Source: Verpa conica (taxonomy: Eukaryota > Ascomycota > Pezizomycetes > Pezizales > Morchellaceae). From it: a DNA stretch of 64,000 bases. Positions within the stretch are counted from its first letter, which is position 1, and each line of letters starts with the position of its first letter. Positions 20,199 to 31,745 of the stretch are shown one piece after another. The notes beneath the pieces were generated by a model that made no database searches, had not been told where the DNA came from, and was given only the letters and a program-made list of their open reading frames with translations. Location: the NCBI GenBank assembly GCA_033030425.1, contig JAUFSD010000012.1, forward strand, positions 62,001-126,000. The letters run 5' to 3'. The position numbers and the translations under genes were made by a program.

Positions 20199-22760
20199 CT
20201 ACTCTATATCCTTTACCAAGCCCTCCCATACTCGAATTCTCTGGACTCCCCCCTCCACGATTTCTAGCGGAGATACAAACGCCATCTGACTCCATGAAAA
20301 CAATGTATTCCTTCCACCATAAACGAAAACTTCAAATCTACCCTTGAATACACCTCCTACCCAAACCCTACTCCCGCCAATCATATCCGTTTGGATTATT
20401 AGTTCTCCATTCGTACCTTCCTTAGCTAGAGGGACATAAGAGGTTTCATGAGTCGATGATGTTACATTGGTCCAGATACGCCCTGGGAGGCCTGGGTCGT
20501 AGCCGTCGCTTTGGTCAATGCTTCGAAGAGGGTACTCAAATCCATCAGCCGTAAATACAAGGATCCCATTGCTAGAAAGTGACAGTTCAACCCCGTCGTA
20601 CGGAGAACTGAGTCGCCAAGGTGTGGAAGAGTAGGATACCGCCATAGTGTAGTTCATCCCCTTACTGCCAATCCCGGTTCTTGTCTTTACTGTATTGGGC
20701 AAGTTTACCGGTCGCTTCCAGTCTACTAGCAGTCCCCCCTGACTACCGTCGAATAAACTCTTGATCGTGCGGTCGAGGTTCTGGCATGGTGCATTTGCTG
20801 TAAGGAGGTTCCTCGATGCGGGGAATGTTGCTAGGTCGAGCTTTGGACCACGGAAGCCCGACCATGCTCTAGCTCCAACTGTCGGGATACCATCACGAAT
20901 ACAATAGAAGGCTTCTAGCTGGGTTGTAGCATCAGGACCATTATCATTCCATGTGGCCATGATGGCACCTTTATTGAAACGGCTGTTTGTAGGTAATTGC
21001 ATGCTCGTGTTGAAAGGGTTATAAAGACTCGGCTCCCATTGCCAGCCATTAACACCCGCGAAATTAAGTATTCGATTGTTGTTGAAATATTGCGGGTAGG
21101 TCGCGGGTAGTATTGGTGTATGGTCATTCTTCAGACCAGTATATGCCCACCAATCTTCTGAGTTGATGACCTGATAGCCGTCCTTCTCGAGTTGAACAGG
21201 ATCAGATTGGCCATACTGCCAATGCTGCGTGATGACGTCTTTTGAGATGACCGATGTATTCGAAGGCTCTAAAGTCCCCCAGATCCTAGAACGCTTCCCA
21301 GAGGTGGTATACACGAATTCTGATAGTGTGTTGACAAAATCTATATACACATCTGCAAGGCTAGCATCATACTCGTCCGCTCCAATGTGTACTTCTTTCG
21401 TATGAAACCAAGGGAGAAATTCTTCCCATATCGCTTTTATGAGTGGGATCGTCTCCGGGTGAGTCAAGTTCAACAAGTCTTTCTGTGCGAGTGCTAGCTC
21501 CGGTTTCCACTTCGTTATTGCCAATGCATGGCCGGGGGCCTCAATCTCCGGGATGACGGTGATCCCGCGAGCTGCACAATGCCTTTGGATAGAGTCAAAC
21601 TCCTCACGTGTGTGAGATTCATTTTGGCGTTGGACGAGGGGAAGGAGGGATGTATTGTTCGAGGGGAGAAGAGAGAATTGCGAAAATATGTTTTGCCAAG
21701 TGGAATTGCGGCCGCGGTTGAGAGGGTAGTTGTCGGATGCATGGTAGTGGAATTCAGACATACGGAACCTGCTAGGATATCAGCAACTCAGTTTTGACGC
21801 TTTAGGGACGCTGAATAGGGATGAACCATGATGCATAGGTACAGAGCTCCTTGAGAAACTATTATGTGTGTAAACCATGATTAGTTGCGGTTTTAGCATA
21901 GAAAACTACTCTTAAATATAAATGACTAGCTCGATATTAACTACGGTCTCATAGGGAGTACACCCTCTAAATTTATCGACGGTGTTATGGTATTACTTTC
22001 CATACTAAGGAAGTAGTAATCATACTTCCGGGCTGGCTAAAGTGGTAGTAGAACCCGGCAGTGATGACTTAGACACCAAAGGACTATTGACAAACAGACT
22101 GCACTGAAACAAGTCTAACGCCGAGGACTCCGCTATGGCTTGGTATAGATTGGGGTCTTCTAATGTGAAATAAAAACTTACATCAGCTGAATACCACTTT
22201 CTCCCAGCATCTAGCAGAAACCCCCTTGTTGGGTACGCCGGCGAATCTATCGCATTCCCCATCCTTAACCTCAAACTCTCTGATCCATTCACCCCCCTAG
22301 CAAGCACCAACTCTTGTAGTAATGTGCGCGTGCCCCACCAGATTCCTCTCGCACCGGCACCCGCTATATGCACTAAACCATCCCTAACCTCGATTGAGTA
22401 TCCCTCTGATGTCTTGACCCCACTTTCGTAGGTGTATTTGTCGGTGTCTGTGTCAAGACTCAGGTATATTCCCTGCTCCGGAGTGCTCTCGACTAGCTCA
22501 ATGCTAACATTCTTGAGTGTTGGAAATGTAAATTCTAGGTCATTGGCGAATGTCTGTGCAAATTCAAGTGCTGATGGTGGAATAAGTGTTAGACCATCGG
22601 TATCACGAACATCAGTCACATTTGAGTGGAGATAGATTTTGGTAAAATGAGTCTCGGAGAATGTGCTGAGCCCTTGACTGTAACTCCAGTCTACAGGTGG
22701 CAGTGAGGTATAGGCCTGGCAGACCCATGGGAAGATGAGGAATGCTAGAATGAGAAGCAT
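20199..22760 (-). CDS. GH20 beta-N-acetylhexosaminidase, secreted
   Basis: This is a secreted or cell-wall enzyme releasing terminal GlcNAc/GalNAc from chitin oligomers or glycans. Three exons join in frame (22760-22182, 21858-21827, 21768-20199), giving 726 aa. It has a signal peptide at residues 1-16. The GH20 N-terminal domain runs to about 170. The catalytic barrel starts at DAGRKWYS and includes MSEFHYH. The catalytic Asp-Glu pair is in HIGADEYD (about D335/E336). The C-terminal extension of about 200 residues is longer than in the classical roughly 600-aa fungal NAG enzymes, so it belongs to the longer fungal GH20 group. Exon 2 is only 32 nt (FLKELCTYAS) and is followed by an intron with an unusual GTTCAT donor. 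Intron 1 is 323 nt. Confidence 0.88.
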
Positions 22761-23129
22761 TATTGTGGTGACATTGAGGGGGAGAGAAGACCTTTAGTGA
22801 TCCTCCAAGGGTGGTATAACTGCTAGCCAAGGCACTGGTCAATGACACAACATGCAGAGTTCCTACCTAAAGGCTTAGATACACTTGGATATGTACCCGT
22901 TGTTGTTGTTTCAGTTGATCAATTCTCCAGTCTCGGCGCTTGTCCCTATTGCGGAAATACATTACTCCCTTTGCAGATCTTGCTCTGTCCTGTGGTAACT
23001 GCCGCCTTCCCAATCACGATAGATCTCCCGGTTTTAATCACTTGGAGGGAGGGAGAAAATAGAAATGTTTAGTCTAGGTAAATATTCTCTATCTCGTAAA
23101 CCCATCCCCCTATTCCGACTTTCATATTA
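22761..23129. other. intergenic, hexosaminidase promoter
   Basis: This short spacer lies between two minus-strand genes. It should contain the promoter of the GH20 gene and the 3' end of the NUDIX gene. No distinct motif was identified. Confidence 0.5.
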
Positions 23130-23681
23130 TCAGGGAGCCGCGGGGGTCTTTGCCTGCTCACTCTTTACTCTAAAAGCCTTCAAGAGAGTCTCTCTCTGCC
23201 CTGATGTGATTTGTAGCCCCGCGGCCTCCAGCGCCTCCTCCCCATCTATCCACATCCACGCATCATGTTCACTCGGTGCCAATAATATCAACTCCCTTGG
23301 CTCAGCTACCTCCACTTCAAAATTCCATTTCCTCCACCTCTCAGAACGACCTTCGAATTCGACCCAGCCAAAACATTGGTTGATCTTCGTTACTGTCAGC
23401 CCGGTTTCTTCCTTAACCTCTCGGACAACCGCGTCGAGAAGTGTCGCGTCCAGCGGAGGGGATTCTACACCACCACCTGGCACTTCCCAGTAGCCAGGAA
23501 AAGTAGCCTCGCCTTGGGAGCGACGTATCAACAGGAGTGAAGACCCTGGGGTGAGGAATACAAAGCCTCCAACAGCGACACCGCTTATGTGTGTGTGCAA
23601 GCGGAGAATTTCGGGGAGGGGTATCGCAAATTCTTTGAGAGACTCCGGGTAGGTTGCACCCGTTTCTGTTGTGTAGAGCAT
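23130..23681 (-). CDS. NUDIX hydrolase
   Basis: This 183-aa single-exon protein has a NUDIX box. It hydrolyses a nucleoside-diphosphate-linked substrate; which one cannot be told. The core begins with GVAVGGFVFL and WEVPGGG at about 65-71. The catalytic helix carries REVKEETGL (REVKEE at 87-92), which supplies the metal-binding glutamates. The loop between PGGG and REVKEE is longer than the canonical spacing and lacks the first conserved Glu of GX5EX7REUXEEXGU. A similarly stretched loop is common in fungal NUDIX proteins. No signal peptide is seen, so it is probably cytosolic. Start: the first ATG, with the whole fold downstream. Confidence 0.82.
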   Translation of the reverse strand: MLYTTETGATYPESLKEFAIPLPEILRLHTHISGVAVGGFVFLTPGSSLLLIRRSQGEATFPGYWEVPGGGVESPPLDATLLDAVVREVKEETGLTVTKINQCFGWVEFEGRSERWRKWNFEVEVAEPRELILLAPSEHDAWMWIDGEEALEAAGLQITSGQRETLLKAFRVKSEQAKTPAAP

Positions 23682-24740
23682 CGTTTAAGCTTCAGAAGTT
23701 ATAGCGAAATGCTTGAGGATTGCTATTGTAGCGATATTGGATTGTTGTGCGGGGGAGTCAGTGGGAGGCGTGGAACTAACTGTCTTATCTACCTGCTCCT
23801 TTGGTTGAGGCTCAAGAATGAGCCCCTGCTAGGCAGTAGTAATCCTTGGACGTTCATCGCTAGTTACTCATCCTAGTTCCGCTCTGTAGACGGGGGTGTG
23901 AATAAGTTCCAGGGGTTAACATACTATTATCTAGCTAGCAGGATATCTAGAAGTTCTAACTACTTGGGCTGAATAAGGTAGTCAGGGGGGCGCAGTGTGG
24001 GCTCTTAATTACAACCTTATTAGTTACGGTCTACTAAGCTAATTTCAGTACTAATCTCTCCCATGCGCCCGGGTTTGGGTTAAGGCTGAATAAGGATGGA
24101 TTTAGTCTGCTATGTATTATTTCGTTGCGTTTATGATATTTAGTTCGAGGACTTATATTGAGATAGAAAATGGCCTGATCCACACGCTAAATAATGTCCG
24201 AAGGAATTAAGCAGTGCGTTGTATATTTCTTATGCACATGCAGCTTCGTACCTAGTGACATTAATACACTAATAAGATAGAAAAATATGAATATATGAGC
24301 CCGACTCCTTTCTCCCGGCCTATGGAGTCGGAGGGCCTCTAAATGTTTGAAGAAAGTAGATTAAAGAAAGAAAACCTACAGCAGACCTAGAAATAAACAC
24401 CGTACATTATATTGTATATATGTAAAACATCTGATCCAGCGCTCTAGAATAACAGTCGTGTCCTCATTAAAAGCAAACAAAACAAAATAAATAAACACCT
24501 CAAAGACATAAAAGAGCCCTAGGTGCATTCTGGGCGCTAAATAAAAAGGAACTGATTAGGGATTCGCCCCGAGGAACTCCGGAAATATGTAATACTCATA
24601 ATAAAAGGTCGTTTCATGACATGTAGTCATAGCTGCATAAAGAGGCGCTGGCATATGGACTGTAAGGTTGCTGTTTTTTGTTATACTGCCGATGCATTTA
24701 AAGGTAAAGCTGCCCCAAGTTCCATAGAACTCGGGACACA
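23682..24740. other. intergenic, no gene seen
   Basis: About 1 kb lies between two minus-strand genes. The sequence is AT-rich with no supportable feature beyond the presumed NUDIX promoter and the DUF202-gene 3' end. Confidence 0.5.
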
Positions 24741-26768
24741 CTAATACTCTTTGTGAATGTCTACTGCCAGCACCAGTCCAAATGTAGTTGCAAGAATCTA
24801 CATACACCAAATTAATCATCATTCCAATCCCAACAGGGGTCAAGGGTTAGTGTAAGAATCTCACCACTGCAACGATACACCCTACAATCATAACTTCTTT
24901 CCCACCAGAGATTGCAACGCCTCTCAACAGTCCATTTTGCAGCCTCCACCACCTCAAACCACCTACAATACTGCAGGTCACAGCACAACACGCTAGTACG
25001 ATTGAAAGCGGCTTCCCAAGGATGTGAAATCCAAACGACGGCGACGGCGTAGGCGAGTGATTTATCACGGTTAGTTGGGCCGTGACCACAGAAAGCATGG
25101 CGAAGACCATCGAAGTTCGATGATATGAGAGGTAGGTCCTCTCAAGAGCTGTTGAAAGGGTGTTAGTATGGGGTAAAAACAGCCGGGTGTGGATATGAGA
25201 GTAGAGAATGAGGAAAAGAGAAAAAAAGATATAATGTATGAGAAAAAAGGTGAGTGTAAGAAGCCATTATTCTAAATAAAAAGAGAAAAACATTTTTTTA
25301 GAAAAGTAGGACCATCCAGGCATATTAGCAGTTTGAATAATATTTCAGAAGCTAAGCTCATTTTAGCCCTCTTCACATGCAATAAATCCAGTGGCCTTGC
25401 AGCAAGGTATCTAAATTTTAGAAACAAAGTATTTACGTGCCCACGTGAATATGCTCCTCATATATTCTTATTGAGTTGTAGGTACTAAAGTGTCCGTGGG
25501 CGACCGCGCGGCCATGACTCCCATCGTCTTGCCGGTAGATCGGGGCGTTGGTGCGGTATATCGGAAGCACGGGGAGGCACGTATACGCCAAACGGGGGGT
25601 TGGTTGGAGTAAATGGTTAAATTAGTGGAGGCCAGGCACTATAATGCGGTGCGCGGTATAGTCGAAGCCTGAGAGTAAAGTTGTGGAGAGGAGGTAAAGT
25701 CAGTAGCGTATTGCGGGTGAGCTTAAGACCTCTCCATTAACAAGAACGAGTTTGGTGTGACAGCAGGCCAGGCAGTAGTAATTTGTTGAACAGCAACAAA
25801 GATAGGAATGGCCGGTAAGGCGTAACGGAAAATACCGTGTCACACGTGCTGAATCCCTTGGGGCTCCTGGTACGGACTGACTACAAAGTAGCGTAGAGAA
25901 ATACATCTATCCGGGTGAAACGCATGGTTCGAGTTTTGCGGTCTCTCAGTATGTACATCAGTGGCGACTGATTATACTGGGAGTAAGTATCACTGCCTAA
26001 ATAACGATAATCGGCTCTGAAGACTCGTGTCCTCGAACTGAGGCAAATATAAAGAGCGATTATAAAAAACGAGGGTAAACAAAAAAAGGGGGGGTGATTC
26101 CACGATCTCAAAAATGAGAGATCAATGCCACTGTAGAGGACAACTAGAAATATCCGGGGGGAGCTTAGGAAATAAGTGATAATCGGCATATAAAAAAAAC
26201 TAAGGAGAAAAATGCAGGGTGCAATTGAGGCTATAGCTAAGGAGGGGGGAAATGACAGTAATAGAGATAATAATATGACGGGATATAGCTTCCTACCTAA
26301 GTGATCTCGTGCATCTTTGAACGGCACAACAGCAGAAATATTGTTTCTCCAGAAGATCGAGAAACGAGAGGGAGCATCTCTTAACGTATGGGCAGAAGAT
26401 GCAGAAGATGCAGAAGAAGACGATGCCCGAGTGCCACTAGAAGAGTCTCTGTGCTCCGGTGTCGTTAAGCCTGTATTGTTACCATAAGCTCCGTGTGAAC
26501 AAGAACTTGGGGTAGCCTGTCCTCTTTGCAGACCCCCATCGTTGCCGTCGCTGCCATGATCGTCCTGCAGTGTTTTTCCGGTGCAATGGTTATACTGTTT
26601 TAGCTCAGTTGCATCCAGCTCGTCTGCTTCTGCCGAAAAAAGGGAGACAATTGAACGGGCAATGCTAGCTGCTGAGGAGCTCTGGTGCCTCTTCACACCC
26701 TGCTGTTCGGTTGCGTCATGCTGCTGGACCTGCTCAGGACAAGGTGTAGGGTCTGGAGGCATCACCAT
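24741..26768 (-). CDS. DUF202 (YidH-like) membrane protein
   Basis: Three exons (26768-26297, 25148-24865, 24797-24741) join in frame to 270 aa. The N-terminal about 130 residues are hydrophilic and Ser/Thr/His-rich and look disordered. The DUF202 domain follows, with the family's ARDHLALERTYLSYHRTS signature spanning the exon 1/2 junction. Three membrane segments follow, the last built across the second intron (VGCIVAVILATTFGLVLAVD). The protein ends DIHKEY. DUF202 also occurs in the yeast VTC complex, but here it stands alone and its role is unknown. Intron 1 is 1148 nt, far longer than any other in the window. Its acceptor has a perfect TACTAAC branch site. Intron 2 is 67 nt with CACTAAC. 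Confidence 0.82.
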
Positions 26769-29700
26769 TATGACCGACGGTAATTAGAGCAGTTACAGTT
26801 CTCTAGAGTGGCTGGTACTCCCACAACAGGGTGGAGGTTCCGATAAGGTTGGGAGACACAGCACAGGGTGTAGGGTAGAGGGGAAGTATAGCTCCAGCTG
26901 CTGTGATATCTGGGTTGAGGGTAGAAAGAGTAGAGATAGTACTATGTAATCCTTGACAGTTGAACAGGATTGTGCGCTTGGCGTTTACTTATGGTTAGGC
27001 CAGACCCAGTCTCAAGCCCCTGGACCCGGCCAGCTCCCCGCAGCCGTCCCCGACAAGCTCCCCTGGTGAGGTCGCGGAACAATCGAGTGTTGTTCCGGCG
27101 CCTCAGATGTACGTACCCTACGTACCTGATACAGAGATAGCCCTTGGGCTCTTCTAGTAAGAAACATCCAAGTGTAACATGCCTTAGCGAGGGCGAGCAC
27201 TAATAACTGCATTATACAAAGTAGATACTGCCGCTGCCGTCGCTTGCCGGATACCAAATAACTTGAGTGGCTAAAGTTTGCAGTAGCTAGTAAAGCCTAC
27301 GGTGAGGGGTACATATATACTGGCTAGCCTTGCATGCCACTGTATATCGAAAAACTCACCATTTTGAGAGACTACGATCAATTGGGCCTAGAACTCCGAA
27401 ATTCAAAATTATATTTCCTGTAATTGGGGTTTTGCATTCTCGAGCATGAGACAAGTGGCAGGATGGTTCTCGCGCAAAGAGGGGCTTGTAGTTAACCTGT
27501 TATGTTTTATTGACCACCAATAGAATGCCAAGCCAGTATAGGAAACACTACTATATAGCTCCATATCGCTCATTTATAGCTACAAGGTTTTTCGGAATTC
27601 GGCCAGCAAATGCACCTTCGTGGCCCAGTCACTATATCACATGCTAGAGCAGCTCGTTTTCTGGTAATCAGCTTACCAAATGAGTAAGCACTTGTTCCAG
27701 AGAGGCATATCGTATCTCAGCAATCACCTTGAAAGTAGTTTTATGGGATGGAGTTCGCTAGTTAATCATGAGTTTTAATGTTGTTTCGCAGTTATTAAGC
27801 ATTATTCTTAGGGAAATTGATACTCCTATCGTATAATACTATATATTTAGACTCACTTCCACTGGTATTGGCTATGGCTGGTGTTATGGGGAGATAATAT
27901 TTAATAGGGTAAAGCCTTAACCCTATGCAGGTAGGGTCACTATTTTAGCACACCTAATCTCTAGCAATATTCCGGTCGTTATTCTGCTAGTATCATTAAA
28001 AGGTAAATATTCAGCCTTATGTAAGGATACTTAAAACCCCCCTTAAGTAAGACTGGAACACTGATCATGAACACCAGCCGGCTGTTTAATAGTATTATTT
28101 AATATTAGGTGTGCTAGCTCACCACTTTGTATACTGAGAGACTAAGATAGAGTGGCGTATATTAGCTCTTAACTCACGCGGTCCTTCTGCCCCAAGTAGT
28201 CGTTCGGTCTATGCCCACTTTGTGTAATATATTTTGTTTCAGCAATTTAAAGTTTTCATTGTCCTTCTCTTTTATTCTATTTTTTTTTTTTTTTTTTTTT
28301 TGAGTATAGGCTAGACTAAACCCCCGCAGTATTCTCCAATCTCCGTGACTCTGGCTTTGCCCCTCTCAACATAAGGAATGAACGCAGGCTATTTACTGAG
28401 AATGCGGGAGCATCTCTATTTGCTTTTTTAGTTACTGTATTCTAATCTCATATCCACATCCATCTATACGGGTATCTCTACTAGCAGGCAAGGGAAGGCG
28501 CTGACGGAATAGATTGCATAGAAATGACAGCATACCCACTTTGTCTTCGTGTTCGTTTCTCCCGAACTATTATTTATCCATAGCACCTCTGTCAGCTACC
28601 TACTTCCACTAAATAAATATTACTCCAATCATGAGCGCAGCAAAGGGCGGGTGCCATGGGTTCCCCAGATTTCGAGCTATGACACAATGAAACAAACCCG
28701 GGTCGAAGGCCATATGAGGGTTAGATTATAAGCAGCCTAACCATTTGGCGATCTCAACCTTCGGGCCATATTGTCCGGTTCCCCTATCGTTCAATCGATG
28801 GATGGTACGTGGCCAGGAGCTGCGGCCTTGTAGGGGAGGGGGCTGACATCATTTAACTACAAAGGGCACATAGTCGCGTGGGGGGGAGTGGTAGCATAAT
28901 GGTGAAATCTTGGGGCAATTCAACTCATGAGGCACAGGTATATTCGTGTGTAAGCTTTCTGGTATATATAACAGACGTTGTGAACTGAAGGTATCACATG
29001 GCTACAAATCATAATTCAATATCAAGGACTACCGGATTTCTTCTTTGCTTCTGGGGGAAGCCATTTGTGAATCGTATGATAGCTCTTCCAGAAGCGGAAT
29101 TAATCCCAAAAAGCTATCGTACATAATTGGGGGAGCCGCAGCAACCGTAGTGAGAACACGGTAGATGAGCATGATTGAATTTAATGATTTTGGCCAGCAT
29201 AGCTGTCATTAACACCTAAATGTTCCTCTCGGAGGTAATCTATGATTTTTAGATATTTCGGACCACTGGCTCCTAGATTTCCGGTATTAATTTGTTGATA
29301 CAGGTCAAGTCATGGAATTAGATCTAGATTCTGGATGTAAGGTTAAATATAATAGCTTTCATCTATGTTACCTGTATATAAATTAACTAGTATGCCCTCC
29401 ATCTATGCTCTAGACGTATCGAGCTGACTGATCATCTTGTCTGCTTTACGTTGAGTTATTGGTACTTGTGACTTGTAGGGACTCGAATTCATATTTTGTG
29501 CTTAGGTGTCTTATAGCTCTGGTCAGATGGATGTTGCTATTCCGGGGGTCCCGTCCCGGTATAATCGGGAGGATTCAGCGAGGTTATATTCGAGGTAGTT
29601 GGCCTGTGAGCGGAACTATAGCTATATAGTAAATGTGAGAGATACATTACTAGGCCTGACCAGAGTATATCTGATACAAATGATCCGCGAAATACATATA

Positions 29701-31745
29701 TACGTATAAGCACGTAGGATCTTTAAAAAAATGTTTTAAGCATATTGCGCGTAAGCCTCTCTCGACGCGTAAGCGCGGTTTGCTCCTCGGGCTATTTACT
29801 GATTTTTTTCGCGTTGAATTGGAATATAGTTACTGGCGCTCTGTGCGCGTTTCGTATCAGCCGAAATGGCAGGCTACGGTGGTATCGGTAGACCGGAAGA
29901 CGTTCGTGAAGATCCACTGGATCCATGGCCTTGTTTCAGATCTTACAACTAAGGTTAAATTATTATGAGAAACGGCAAGAGCTAGTATTAGTACATGATA
30001 TGGAGCAGCATCATGGCATGAATGACCTGTATATGTGTAAAAAAATTTTCTCTCCCTTCTATTTACCTAGAATCTAACTTGATCTAGACAGGTGCGGGAC
30101 TGAATTACTGCTTCTGGAGATGTGCTACAATTATTAGCAAGTCCTCTATTATTTCCTCTCGTTTTGTGTTCCTATTTGTTCACTATTTGACTGTGTGGAG
30201 GGGACGGGGCAATCCAAGCGGGCAATTTCGACTTTCGGAGACTTTTCCCTGACGTTGTGTACATCCTGGTAGTTTTCTTATAATTCGCAATACCTGGGCT
30301 CCCAATGGCTTGTCCTGTTTATTGTTCGTCCGATCCTCATGAAAAATAGTCCAAAGATAGTAGTTAAGCTTCTCTCAACTGCCTCTTCTGGATCTACCAC
30401 TCCTTTGGTCATAGAAATGGGACTGGAGATCTGGTTACATACAATTTAATCTTACGCATGGCCGCCAGCAGTTACCAGGAGCCTTAGCTATAGGGCAATG
30501 GCCATCTCGCGGAAGATATGCACTCTCTAGCTAGCTACATAACACAGCACCCATACAGCAGGCACAAACGCAGGCGAGAACGCACCAGATGCTGTGCAGT
30601 AGAGTGGACGAGGATTAGTATTACTACTACAGGGGACCTTGCCTTCAGCCCACGGGGAGGAGGGCCGTCTTCCCGTACAAAACCTCCTGTCAACGATCCC
30701 TCCCCCCACAAATACGTCAATCCGTCTATTGACCCCTCTCAACTACCAGTTTAAACATAAGGTCCTCATGCTTGTATACCGCCTAGTACCTTTGCACTCC
30801 ATAAGCCTCTCTTTTACCGATCAAAAGTCGCAAATTGGTGACGGACCGTACGATCCGACAAGTCACAGGCGACGAACGCGCAATATCGGATATGTATGGA
30901 CAATGCCCTTCTAACGTGCGTCCGCCTGGTCCACAATCACGTCCTGCAAATTAGTGAACCACTTTTCCCGCTCACCTTCTCATACGGTGACTTATCTCCA
31001 CCACACATACCACCGTCTGGCCCTTGTCCGGCCGGATACAAAGACAACTATCTTCAAGTCACCCCAGGCGAGGGATCTTGTCTACTTTTCCCGGAGGCAC
31101 GCCTAGGGTCGGAAAAATCTGTTTCGGCGGAGATCTCCATGTGGTCTTCGCGTTTCCTTTTCTCTCGGCGACGAGCTCTGCCTGCGGACAATCTTCAGTA
31201 TTGCCGGTGCAAGGAACAATCGGTGGTTATATGCGCAAGAGACGGGTTGGGTTGTTTGTAACGCCTCACGCAGTAGTGGCACCCAGATAGGATAGCTAGT
31301 GCTAAAGTAAACAGGATAAAAATCACTGTCTGTATCGTTTTTATCGAACTCATCGAATTCCTTGCCACTCTTCGTTGCCCCATTGTCTGGAAATCCTATA
31401 AAGTCGTCTCTCGCAGTAAAAGGGGACCGCGTTGGAAAAAAAGGGACACCTTTTAAAGAGACGACCCCCACCCATCAGTGTCAAGAAGTCTTCACCCATA
31501 GTATATATATCCATATACACTTCTAGGTTTTTCCTCTTACCGCACAAGAGTACGCCTAGCTCAAGTACAGAATTCCGGTGCTTTAGCTTTTTTTTTTTCC
31601 CCCGGTCATTGAGGATTCAAATATCTTAATTTCGAGTGACGGTCCGGCATAACGGCCACAAGTCGCCAACACGGGTTCCAGTTCAAGCAAAAGGGTAGCC
31701 CCTCCCAAGCCGCAGTCTCCTAAGGTCAAGGAGACCAAAGCAGCC
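26769..31745. other. long gene-poor region
   Basis: In about 5 kb I find no supportable complete gene. A 22-nt poly-T run lies at 28280-28301. Around 29780-30030 a plus-strand stretch reads as protein-like in two frames that shift midway, possibly a gene relic. The last kilobase (30.6-31.6 kb) is GC-richer with overlapping open stretches in several frames, none with a recognisable fold. It probably includes the promoter and leader of the GH3 gene. Confidence 0.45.
28280..28301. repeat. poly-T tract
   Basis: This is a run of 22 T residues. It could be a microsatellite or the poly-A tail of an old minus-strand retrotransposed copy. No coding remnant is seen beside it. Confidence 0.85.

Noticed and set aside
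22020..22181. In-frame continuation of the hexosaminidase first exon to a stop at 22020
   Set aside because: Family sequence stops at the GTAAGT donor at 22181 and resumes in the 32-nt exon; the continuation is intron.
23065..23493. 142-codon open frame on the plus strand
   Set aside because: It is antisense to the NUDIX gene and has no family features.
30896..31261. 121-codon plus-strand open frame before the GH3 gene
   Set aside because: Overlapping open frames exist in three frames here because local GC is high; no frame shows a domain, splice-consistent partner or signal peptide.
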